This document shows positions 6,834 through 13,366 of a stretch of DNA of 13,889 nt, piece by piece (position 1 is the first letter of the stretch; each line of letters starts with the position of its first letter). A program made the translations under genes and the position numbers. This DNA comes from Streptosporangiaceae bacterium (GTDB lineage Bacteria; Actinomycetota; Actinomycetes; Streptosporangiales; Streptosporangiaceae), in assembly GCA_030039095.1 (NCBI GenBank), contig JASHQP010000506.1, positions 1 to 13,889 on the forward strand, in the 5' to 3' direction. Under the pieces are notes generated by a model. It searched no databases. It was not told where the DNA came from and saw nothing but the letters and a program-made list of their open reading frames with translations.

Positions 6834-7835
6834 ATGCGGATCGGGCTTGCCGGAGCCGGGCGGATCGGGGCATTCCACGCCCGGATCCTCTCCGGGCTCC
6901 CCGCCGTCGAATCGGTGGTCATCGCGGACGCCGACCCCGCACGGGCCAGCGAGGTCGCCCGGCAGCTGGGGCTCGAGGCCGCCGATTCGCCGGAGCACTT
7001 GCTCCGCCAGGGGCTCGACGCGCTCGTGATCGCGGCGCCGACCCAGGCCCACCCCGGGCTCATCGTTGCGGGAACCGAGGAAGGGCTGCCGGTGTTCTGC
7101 GAGAAGCCCGTCGCGCCGGACATCGACAGCACGCGGGAGGTGCTCGAGCGGGTCGGCGGCGCCGCGGCCTCCGTGCAGGTCGGGTTCCAGCGCCGGTTCG
7201 ACGCCGGCTACCTGGCCGCACGCGAAGCGGTCCGGTCCGGGTCGCTCGGCTGGGTGCACACGCTGCGGGCGACCACGCTGGACCCGGCGCCACCCGCCCC
7301 GGCGTACATCCAGACCTCGGGCGGGCTGTTCCGGGACTGCGGGGTACACGACTTCGACGTGATCCGCTGGGTGACCGGCCGCGAGGTGCGCGAAGCCTAC
7401 GCGGTGGGCGCCAACCGCGGCGCCGACTTTTTCCGCGCGGCCGGCGACGTGGACACGATGGCCGCGGTGCTGACGCTCGACGACGACAGCCTGGCCGTCG
7501 TCTCCAACGCCCGCTACAACGGCGCAGGCCACGACGTGCGGCTCGAGGTGCTCGGCTCCTCCGGCAGCATCTGCGCCGGGATCGACGAGCGGTTGCCGCT
7601 CCGGTCGGCCGAGCCGGGCTCGACGTTTCCCCCCGGCGTGCCGTACGCCAGCTTCACCGACCGGTTCGCCGACGCCTACCGGGCCGAGCTCGCGGCGTTC
7701 ATCGACCTCGCTGAGCACGGCGGCCAGAGCTCCTGCACGATGAGCGATGCTCTGGAGGCGCTCTACGTCGCGGAAGCGTGCGAGCTGTCCAGGGCCCGGC
7801 ACAGGCCGGTGGCCGTGGCCGAGGTCCGCCATTAG
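6834..7835 (+). CDS. Gfo/Idh/MocA-family NAD(P)-dependent oxidoreductase
   Basis: A 333-residue dehydrogenase of the Gfo/Idh/MocA family, which oxidises or reduces sugars, inositols and related polyols. The Rossmann motif is GAGRIG (residues 7-12), followed by an acidic residue after the second strand (VIADAD). The EKP motif is at 90-92, and the substrate-domain motif GGLFRDCGVHDFD gives D168 and H172. K91, D168 and H172 match the Lys-Asp-His set of inositol 2-dehydrogenases. The ATG at 6834 is well supported by GGAGG seven bases upstream. Full family length. It is divergent from tetR and followed 278 bases later by the MmpL gene on the same strand, separated by hairpins. It is annotated as inositol-dehydrogenase-like in many relatives, but substrate specificity cannot be read from sequence and no inositol catabolism genes are nearby. 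Confidence 0.93.
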   Translation: MRIGLAGAGRIGAFHARILSGLPAVESVVIADADPARASEVARQLGLEAADSPEHLLRQGLDALVIAAPTQAHPGLIVAGTEEGLPVFCEKPVAPDIDSTREVLERVGGAAASVQVGFQRRFDAGYLAAREAVRSGSLGWVHTLRATTLDPAPPAPAYIQTSGGLFRDCGVHDFDVIRWVTGREVREAYAVGANRGADFFRAAGDVDTMAAVLTLDDDSLAVVSNARYNGAGHDVRLEVLGSSGSICAGIDERLPLRSAEPGSTFPPGVPYASFTDRFADAYRAELAAFIDLAEHGGQSSCTMSDALEALYVAEACELSRARHRPVAVAEVRH

Positions 7836-7863
7836 CCGCCGACAACGGGGAAACCTTTCAGAG

Positions 7864-7913
7864 CGGGGTAACACGTCAGCGCATAGAACTGACGCCTTAC
7901 CCCGTTGACGGGG
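7864..7913 (+). terminator. Hairpin, possible terminator, with overlapping alternative stem
   Basis: Starting 28 bases after the oxidoreductase stop, CGGGGTAA (7864-7871) and CGTCAG (7874-7879) pair with CTGACG (7889-7894) and TTACCCCG (7897-7904). This is a 14-bp stem with one 2x2 internal mismatch and a 9-base loop. The base CCCCG (7900-7904) can instead pair with CGGGG (7909-7913) around a TTGA loop, so the two stems exclude each other. There is no U-tract, so termination is uncertain; an RNA-stability or attenuator-like element is the alternative. Confidence 0.5.
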
Positions 7914-7914
7914 A

Positions 7915-7980
7915 GCCGCCCCGCCGCCCGTCAGGTGCCGCCGCCCCGCCCGTCAGGTGCCGCCGCCCCGCCCGCCAGGT
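7915..7980. repeat. Three 22-bp tandem repeats upstream of the MmpL gene
   Basis: Three adjacent 22-bp copies, 7915-7936, 7937-7958 and 7959-7980, each end in CGTCAGGT or CGCCAGGT; copies 2 and 3 differ at one base. They lie in the 278-base gap between the oxidoreductase and MmpL genes, just upstream of the putative promoter. Function is not apparent. Confidence 0.85.
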
Positions 7981-8018
7981 GGCGCCCGTTCCGAGGTACC
8001 CGCCGCCGGTAATAGCGC

Positions 8019-8083
8019 TTGACACTTGTTAACTGCGTATGCGAAGTTAACACCATTCGCAGTTAACACTGTTCACAATGTGA
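8019..8083 (+). promoter_or_regulatory. Promoter and TetR-type operator cluster of the MmpL gene
   Basis: A perfect -35 hexamer TTGACA (8019-8024) is followed by an AT-richer segment containing three GTTAAC boxes (8028, 8046, 8062). Boxes 1 and 2 form a 26-bp palindrome, with arms 8027-8037 and 8042-8052 matching at 10 of 11 positions. Box 3 is the 15-bp imperfect palindrome GTTAACA-C-TGTTCAC (8062-8076). Positions 8045-8060 and 8061-8076 are 16-bp direct repeats with 13 matches. A further short palindrome TCACA-A-TGTGA lies at 8073-8083. No convincing -10 box is visible at 17-18 bp spacing, so the exact promoter is uncertain. A repressor bound here would block the promoter and leader. Confidence 0.6.
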
Positions 8084-8113
8084 TGATCGTTAGTCGAGCT
8101 CGCGGAGGAACCG

Positions 8114-10300
8114 ATGTTCGACGGCTGGGGGCGCCTCGTATACCGGCGCAGGCGGCTGGTTCTGGTAATCGCGCTGATCGTGGTGGCGTTCGCGGCCGCC
8201 TGGGGCACGGGAGTCTTCGGGAAGCTGCAGTCGTCGGGCGGGTTCACCCCGCCAGACAGCCAGAGCCAGCGGTCGGCGAACCTGGCAACGGCCGCGTTCG
8301 GCCGGGATGCCGGCGACGTCGTGGTGCTGTACTCGAGCCCGACGACGAGCGTGCGCTCGCCGGCCTTCCACGCGGCCGTGACCCACGTGCTCGCGGGGCT
8401 GCCGACCAGCCGCGTCGAATCCACAGCGACGTACTGGTCCACCGGGTCGCCGGAGTTCGTCAGCGCCAGCGGGCGGGCAACCTACGCGGTGCTCGAGCTG
8501 GCCGGAGGGAGCGACGGCGCGCGGCAGGCCAACTACGACGCGATCAAGGGCAGCCTCGAGACGCCCGGCCTGCGTACCCAGGTGGGCGGGCTCGTGCCCA
8601 CCAACGAGGCGATCAGCAAGCAGGTCACTTCCGACATCGGCCGGGCCGAGGCCTTCTCCATGCCGGTGCTGCTGATCGTGATGCTGATCATCTTCGGCAG
8701 CCTGGCGGCGGCCAGCCTGCCGCTGGCGATCGGCGGCGTCGCGATCCTCGGGTCCTTCACCGTGCTGCGGCTGCTCTCTCTGGTCACCACCGTCTCGATC
8801 TACTCCGTCAACATCACCACGATCCTGGGCCTTGGGCTGGGCATCGACTACGGGCTCTTCATGGTCAGCAGGTTCCGCGAGGAGCTGCACCGCCAGGAGA
8901 CGGTGCCGGACGCCGTCGCGCGCACGGTCGCGACTGCGGGCCGCACTGTGGCGGTGTCCGGCATCACCGTCGCGATGGCGCTGGCCAGCCTCATGCTGTT
9001 CCCCGAGACCTTCCTGCGCTCTATGGGCTACGGCGGCGTGGCCACCGTGCTGGTCGACATGCTGGCCGCGCTGACCGTGATGCCCGCGCTGCTCGCGGTC
9101 TTCGGGCGGAACGTGAACGCGCTGCGGATCCGGCGGACCGTGCGCAGGCCGCCGACGGCGGAAGGCACCGGCACCTGGTACCGGATCGCGAGCAGCGTCA
9201 TGCGCCGCCCCGTGCTCTACGCGGTGCCGATCGTGGTCGTGCTGCTGGCGCTCGGCTCGCCGTTCCTGCGGGTGACGTGGGGTGGCGCCGACGCCACCGA
9301 CCTTCCGGCCAGCTCCCAGCCGCGGCTGGTCACCGAGGCGCTCAACCGGGACTTCCCCGGGAACCCGACCGCCCCGGTCGAGTCCGTCGTGCAGTTCGCC
9401 GGCCCGGTGGCAGGCTCGCCCGCGAGGGAGGCCGCTCTCGCCGCATACGTCGGCCGGCTCGACCGCGTCCCCGGCGTGATCGCGGCTCAGGTGACCGGCC
9501 TACACGGCGACATCGCGCGCGTCGATATGCGTTATGGCCCGAATCCTTACTCACCGCAGGCGCGCGCGATCGTGGGGCAGGTCAGGGACGTTGCGCCGCC
9601 GGCCGGGGCGCACGCCTACGTGGGCGGGCAGAGCGCGCAGCTCGTGGACGAGCTGTCCGGCCTCGGGAGCGTGCTGCCGTGGATGGCGCTGGTGGTGGCG
9701 GGGGCCACGTTCCTGCTGCTGTTCCTCGCGTTCGGGTCGGTGGTGCTGCCGGTCAAGGCGATCGCGATGAACGCACTGTCGCTCTCGGCGATGTACGGGG
9801 TCGTGGTGTGGATCTTCCAGGAGGGCCACCTGTCTTGGGCGCTGCAGTTCACGCCCAACGGCACGATCGAGCCGACGATGCCGATCCTGATGTTCGCGAT
9901 CATGTTCGGGCTGTCCATGGACTACGAGGTGTTCCTGCTGTCCCGGATTCGCGAGCGCTACGACGTCACCGGCGACAACACGGCCGCGGTGGCGAGCGGG
10001 CTGCAGCGCACCGGGGGGCTGATCACGAGCCTGGCCCTGCTGCTGGTCATCGTCGTCGGCGCGTTCTCCGCCTCCGGGGTCACGTTCATCAAGCTGATGG
10101 GTGTCGGGATGATCGTCGCGCTGGTCGTGGACGCGACGGTCGTGCGGGTGCTGCTGGTGCCCGCTGTCATGCGACTGCTCGGCCCGGTCAACTGGTGGGC
10201 GCCCAGACCGCTGCGCCACCTGTACGCCAGGTACGGCATCCGCGAGGCCGAGGCCGAGGCTGTCTCACCCGAAGCTCCCGTCACAGTAGCCACGCCCTGA
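8114..10300 (+). CDS. MMPL-family RND transporter
   Basis: A 728-residue integral membrane transporter of the MmpL/RND type; relatives export lipids, siderophores or antibiotics using the proton gradient. The two-fold RND plan is visible: TM1 (about 14-30), a first extracytoplasmic domain, a membrane block from about residue 178, a second start at about 366-388, a second extracytoplasmic domain, and a final block from about 523. The proton-relay Asp-Tyr pairs are both present: GLGIDYGLFMVSRFREE (D245, Y246) and GLSMDYEVFLLSRIRERY (D603, Y604). It is shorter than mycobacterial MmpL3 and typical of actinomycete versions. The ATG at 8114 is preceded by GGAGG at 8104-8108. Upstream operator-like sites resemble the one at tetR, so repression by that regulator is likely. 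Downstream is a perfect 16-bp inverted repeat. Cargo is unknown. Confidence 0.95.
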   Translation: MFDGWGRLVYRRRRLVLVIALIVVAFAAAWGTGVFGKLQSSGGFTPPDSQSQRSANLATAAFGRDAGDVVVLYSSPTTSVRSPAFHAAVTHVLAGLPTSRVESTATYWSTGSPEFVSASGRATYAVLELAGGSDGARQANYDAIKGSLETPGLRTQVGGLVPTNEAISKQVTSDIGRAEAFSMPVLLIVMLIIFGSLAAASLPLAIGGVAILGSFTVLRLLSLVTTVSIYSVNITTILGLGLGIDYGLFMVSRFREELHRQETVPDAVARTVATAGRTVAVSGITVAMALASLMLFPETFLRSMGYGGVATVLVDMLAALTVMPALLAVFGRNVNALRIRRTVRRPPTAEGTGTWYRIASSVMRRPVLYAVPIVVVLLALGSPFLRVTWGGADATDLPASSQPRLVTEALNRDFPGNPTAPVESVVQFAGPVAGSPAREAALAAYVGRLDRVPGVIAAQVTGLHGDIARVDMRYGPNPYSPQARAIVGQVRDVAPPAGAHAYVGGQSAQLVDELSGLGSVLPWMALVVAGATFLLLFLAFGSVVLPVKAIAMNALSLSAMYGVVVWIFQEGHLSWALQFTPNGTIEPTMPILMFAIMFGLSMDYEVFLLSRIRERYDVTGDNTAAVASGLQRTGGLITSLALLLVIVVGAFSASGVTFIKLMGVGMIVALVVDATVVRVLLVPAVMRLLGPVNWWAPRPLRHLYARYGIREAEAEAVSPEAPVTVATP

Positions 10301-10332
10301 ACCGCGGCGCTGCGCCCGCGGCGCCGGGGAGC

Positions 10333-10388
10333 GCCGATGAATGTACCATCCGACGGGTTCCAGGCCGTCTTTTGGTACATTCATCGGC
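10333..10388. repeat. Perfect 16-bp inverted repeat between convergent genes
   Basis: GCCGATGAATGTACCA (10333-10348) is exactly complementary to TGGTACATTCATCGGC (10373-10388). The 24-base spacer contains an inner GACGG...CCGTC stem (10352-10356 with 10365-10369) and an 8-base loop. It lies 32 bases after the MmpL stop and 62 bases after the reductase stop, so it could act as a bidirectional terminator. However, the T-run (TCTTTT) lies inside the structure and no U-tract follows either arm. It is markedly AT-richer than its surroundings. Confidence 0.75.
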
Positions 10389-10405
10389 TGCGGCTGGTGG
10401 CCTCA

Positions 10406-10440
10406 GGTGCCGGTGGTGCCGGTGGTGCCGGTGGTGCCGG
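10406..10440. repeat. 9-bp tandem repeat GGTGCCGGT
   Basis: Almost four copies of GGTGCCGGT run from 10406 to 10440, ending 10 bases before the reductase stop codon position at 10451. It is non-coding on either strand as far as I can tell. Such short GC repeats commonly arise by slippage. Confidence 0.85.
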
Positions 10441-10450
10441 GCGGTGCGGA

Positions 10451-11314
10451 TCAGGCGGCGTCGAGACGGGCCAGCTCGCTGGCCGAGAGCACCAGGTCGG
10501 AGGCCTGGGCCGAGTCGGTGATCGACTCGGGGCGGCTGGCGCCCGGGATCGGGATCACCACGGGCGCCTTGGCCAGCATCCAGGCCAGCGCGACCTGCTG
10601 CGGCGAGACGCCGTGGACGTCCCCGACTTCCTGGAACGCGACGTGCCGTGCTCCAAGCCGCCCGGCGCGGCTGATCCCGCCGAGTGGGCTCCACGGCAGG
10701 AACGCGACGCCGAGTTCGGCGGCGTGCCGCAGTTCGGGCTCACTGGACCGGAACGCGGGCGAGAACTGGTTCTGCACGCTGGCCAGGTTCCCCTCGCCGA
10801 GCACCTGGACCGCGATGTCGATCTGCTCGATGGTGGCGTTGGAGATGCCCGCCATCCGGATCTTCCCGGCGTCGAGCAGTTCCTTCAGCACGCCCACCGA
10901 CTCGGCGTACGGGACCTTCGGGTCCGGCCGGTGGTACTGGTAGAGGCCGATCGCGTCCACGCCGAGCGCCTTCAGCGATGCCTCCGCCGCCGCCCGCAGG
11001 TGCGCGGGGGAGCCGTCCACGGTCCACGAGCCGTCGCCCGGCCTGACGTGGCCGCCCTTGGTGGCGACGAGCAGGTCGCTGGCGTCTCCGGCGTAGCTCG
11101 CCAGTGCCTTCGCGATCAGCCGCTCGTTGTGCCCGGTCTCGCCCGCGTGCAGGTGATACGCGTCGGCGGTGTCGATCAGCGTCACCCCCGCGTCCAGCGC
11201 CGCGTGAATGGTCCTGATCGAACGCGCCTCGTCCGGCCGGCCCTCGATGGACATGGGCATGCCGCCCAGACCGATGGCGCCGACGCTGACCTGGCCGATC
11301 TTTCTGGTCTGCAT
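10451..11314 (-). CDS. Aldo/keto reductase
   Basis: A 287-residue NADPH-dependent aldo/keto reductase, which reduces aldehydes and ketones. The catalytic tetrad is complete and correctly spaced: D48 and Y53 in LIDTADAY, K86 in ATKGG, and H128 in LYQYH. The N-terminal RKIGQVSVGAIGLGGMPMS, the mid-barrel AGKIRMAGISNA and the C-terminal PIPGASRPESI cofactor-binding segment are also typical. The start is the ATG at 11314: GGGAG lies seven bases upstream and MQTRKIG is the usual family start. A start at 11353 would overlap the HxlR gene and add residues unlike the family. It follows the HxlR gene by 26 bases on the same strand, so the two are probably one operon. Physiological substrate unknown; carbonyl detoxification is plausible from the context. 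Confidence 0.94.
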   Translation of the reverse strand: MQTRKIGQVSVGAIGLGGMPMSIEGRPDEARSIRTIHAALDAGVTLIDTADAYHLHAGETGHNERLIAKALASYAGDASDLLVATKGGHVRPGDGSWTVDGSPAHLRAAAEASLKALGVDAIGLYQYHRPDPKVPYAESVGVLKELLDAGKIRMAGISNATIEQIDIAVQVLGEGNLASVQNQFSPAFRSSEPELRHAAELGVAFLPWSPLGGISRAGRLGARHVAFQEVGDVHGVSPQQVALAWMLAKAPVVIPIPGASRPESITDSAQASDLVLSASELARLDAA

Positions 11315-11340
11315 TTGAGAACTCCCAGTTTTGTTGACGT

Positions 11341-11892
11341 CTAGCCGTGCCAACCCCGGGAGGCCGCGGATAAGTCCGGCTGGTGACGCCGAATCTCGCC
11401 AGGACGCCTGGCGACCAGGTCAAGATCGGAGACCTCGAGCTGATGTCCGTCCGAGCAGCGCAGCTCGCAGCGGACCGGCGCGCCGCAGCCCCGGTGCCGC
11501 AGTTCCACTCCGGATGGGTCCAGCCAGCGATCTCCCCACTGCATCAGCGCGGCCAGCACCGGGAACAGTTCCGCGCCCTTGTCGGTCAGCCGGTACTGCA
11601 TCCGGGTGCGCTTGCCCGGCTCGCGGTACGGCTCGCGTTCCAGCAGACCGTCATCGACCAGTTCCCGCAGCCGGGTGGCGGCGACTGGCTCGCTGATGCC
11701 CACGCGCTCGGCAAAATCGTCGAACCGGGTGGTGCCGTAGAACGCCTCCCGCAGCAGCAGGAACGCCGAGCGCGTGCCGACCACCTGCATGGCCCGGTCG
11801 ATCGAGCACCGGGTCGCGGCCCAGCCGCCGCGCGGGTCCAGCGGCCCGGTCAGCCGCACCGTCGAGTTCTCCACAGGTAGCAGTGTAGCCAC
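11341..11892 (-). CDS. HxlR-family winged-helix transcriptional regulator
   Basis: A 183-residue regulator. The HxlR winged helix spans about residues 29-124: CSIDRAMQVVGTRSAFLLLREAFYG, the recognition helix region GISEPVAATRLRELVDDGLLER, and the wing YREPGKRTRMQYRLTDKG, ending with the dimer helix ALMQWGDRWL. C29 is at the position of the conserved HxlR cysteine, which in some relatives senses electrophiles or oxidants. The C-terminal extension has H133, C136, C142, C146 and H150, a zinc-ribbon-like arrangement seen in longer actinobacterial members. The GTG at 11892 begins within bases of an AAGCCAG inverted repeat and lacks a good ribosome-binding site; the GTG at 11874 is an alternative. 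Upstream gene of the reductase operon and divergent from the MFS exporter, so it probably regulates both. Confidence 0.92.
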   Translation of the reverse strand: MATLLPVENSTVRLTGPLDPRGGWAATRCSIDRAMQVVGTRSAFLLLREAFYGTTRFDDFAERVGISEPVAATRLRELVDDGLLEREPYREPGKRTRMQYRLTDKGAELFPVLAALMQWGDRWLDPSGVELRHRGCGAPVRCELRCSDGHQLEVSDLDLVARRPGEIRRHQPDLSAASRGWHG

Positions 11893-11953
11893 CTGGCTTG
11901 TGATTACCTAAGCCAGTGCCGTACCGTAACTGACTGTGGAACAGCTAAGCCAG
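11893..11953. promoter_or_regulatory. Putative HxlR operator in the divergent promoter
   Basis: In the 43-base gap between the HxlR and MFS starts, CTGGCTT (11893-11899) and AAGCCAG (11910-11916) form a perfect 7-bp inverted repeat with a 10-base spacer. CTAAGCCAG recurs as a 9-bp direct copy (11908-11916 and 11945-11953), the second inside the first codons of the MFS gene. Weak promoter hexamers can be drawn for both directions (for example TTGTGA at 11898 with TACCGT at 11922), so bound protein would cover both promoters. Confidence 0.5.
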
Positions 11954-13366
11954 ACCTCGGCACCTCCCGCCGGGCCCCGCTCCCGCTCGACACCGCCCGG
12001 CCAGGTGCTGGCCATTGTCTGCGCTGGCGTGGTGCTGGCCAGCCTGGACCTGTTCATCGTCAATGTGGCCCTGCCGGATATCTCCCGCGACTTCGGCCAC
12101 GCCAGCCTGGGCGAGCTGTCCTGGGTGCTGAACGGCTACGCGATCACCTACGCCGCGCTGCTCGTGTTCTTCGGCCGGCTCGCCGACCGGTACCGCCGCG
12201 ACCGGGGGTTCCTCCTCGGTGTCGCCATCTTCACGGCGGCCTCAGCGGCCTGCGCCGCGGCCAACGGCGTGGCCATGCTGATCGCCTTCCGCCTGGTCCA
12301 GGCCGCGGGCGCGGCCCTGCTCACGCCGACCTCGCTGGGCCTCGTGCTGGCCTCCTACCCGCCCGAGCGCCGCGGCGGCGCGGTGCGGACCTGGACCGCG
12401 ATGGGCGGCCTGGCCGCGGCGCTCGGCCCGGTGGTTGGCGGGCTGCTCGTCACCGCCAGCTGGCGGTGGGTGTTCCTGGTCAACGTGCCCATCGGCGTGA
12501 CGGCGCTGGTGGTGGGTTGGCGCAGGCTGCCCGGGGTGCCGGGGTATCCGGTACGCCGTCCCGACGCCCTCGGTGCGGTCCTCGTGACCGCGGGCGTCGC
12601 TGCCGTCACGTTCGGGCTGGTGCAGGGGAACAGCTGGGGATGGGAGTCGCCTGGCACGCTCGCGGCGCTGGCCGTGGCCGCCGCCGCACTCGGGCTCTTC
12701 GTCCTGCACTGCGCCCGGTCCGACAATCCGCTGGTCTCGCCGGCTCTGCTGCGCGTCCGGAGTTTCTCCGGGGCCTCCCTGGTGGCGCTGCTGTTCTCGG
12801 CCTCGTTCGGCAGCATGCTGCTGTCGATCGTGCTGTGGGAGCAGAACGACTGGAACTGGTCGGCGCTGAAGGCGGGCCTGGCCATCGCTCCTGGGCCGAT
12901 CATGGTGCCGCTGTGCTCGTTCCTGATCGCCGGGCGGCTGATCCGGCGATTCGGGCCTGCGGTCGTCATCACCGCTGGCTCGGTCATCTTCGCCGCCGGC
13001 CTGGCCTGGTGGGCGGCCGCCGTCGGCGCGCAGCCCGACTACGTTGGCTCGGTCCTGGGCGGCATGCTGCTCACCGGGGCCGGAGTCGGGCTGACCCTGC
13101 CGACGATGATGGCCACCGCCGCCGGGTCGCTGCCACCGCACTCGTTTGCCACCGGCTCCGCGGTGGTCAACATGATCCGGCAGATCGGGCTGGCCGTCGG
13201 CGTGGCCATCCTGGTCGCCGTCCTCGGCTCGCCGGTCACCGCGGCGCAGCGGCTGTCGGCGTTCGAGCGCGGCTGGTGGGTGGCTGCGGCCATCGCGCTG
13301 GCCGGCGTGGTCCCGGCGCTGCTTCTGCTGCGCCGGCGACTGGCGACAACGGTCAGCCAGCGGTGA
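11936..13366 (+). CDS. MFS transporter, DHA2 (EmrB/QacA-like) family
   Basis: A 476-residue drug:proton antiporter-type exporter with about 14 predicted membrane segments. The signatures of the DHA2 branch are visible: LDLFIVNVALPDI in TM1 (residues 37-49), motif A GRLADRYRRDRG after TM2 (80-91), and the antiporter motif C GPVVGG followed by SWRWVFLVNVPIG (164-187). The N-terminal 22 residues are Pro/Ser-rich and cytoplasmic. The GTG at 11936 has no Shine-Dalgarno sequence; the very short divergent gap suggests a leaderless transcript. It is divergent from the HxlR-reductase operon and shares its operator-like repeats. Its last 14 bases overlap the 3' end of the convergent gene on the minus strand. 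Substrate unknown; a small toxic compound is the usual expectation. Confidence 0.94.
   Translation: MEQLSQTSAPPAGPRSRSTPPGQVLAIVCAGVVLASLDLFIVNVALPDISRDFGHASLGELSWVLNGYAITYAALLVFFGRLADRYRRDRGFLLGVAIFTAASAACAAANGVAMLIAFRLVQAAGAALLTPTSLGLVLASYPPERRGGAVRTWTAMGGLAAALGPVVGGLLVTASWRWVFLVNVPIGVTALVVGWRRLPGVPGYPVRRPDALGAVLVTAGVAAVTFGLVQGNSWGWESPGTLAALAVAAAALGLFVLHCARSDNPLVSPALLRVRSFSGASLVALLFSASFGSMLLSIVLWEQNDWNWSALKAGLAIAPGPIMVPLCSFLIAGRLIRRFGPAVVITAGSVIFAAGLAWWAAAVGAQPDYVGSVLGGMLLTGAGVGLTLPTMMATAAGSLPPHSFATGSAVVNMIRQIGLAVGVAILVAVLGSPVTAAQRLSAFERGWWVAAAIALAGVVPALLLLRRRLATTVSQR

Noticed and set aside
10333..10388. The 16-bp inverted repeat as ends of an insertion sequence
   Set aside because: Only 24 bases separate the arms, there is no transposase, and no flanking target duplication is visible; kept as an unexplained repeat.
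8026..10521. An 831-codon plus-strand frame overlapping the MmpL gene
   Set aside because: It is an Arg/Gly-rich frame with no membrane segments or motifs, read out of phase with the MmpL gene, which has complete family signatures and a good ribosome-binding site. Long spurious frames are normal in GC-rich DNA.
11315..11353. An upstream start of the aldo/keto reductase at 11353
   Set aside because: It would overlap the HxlR stop, and the ATG at 11314 has a clear GGGAG ribosome-binding site and the usual family N-terminus.
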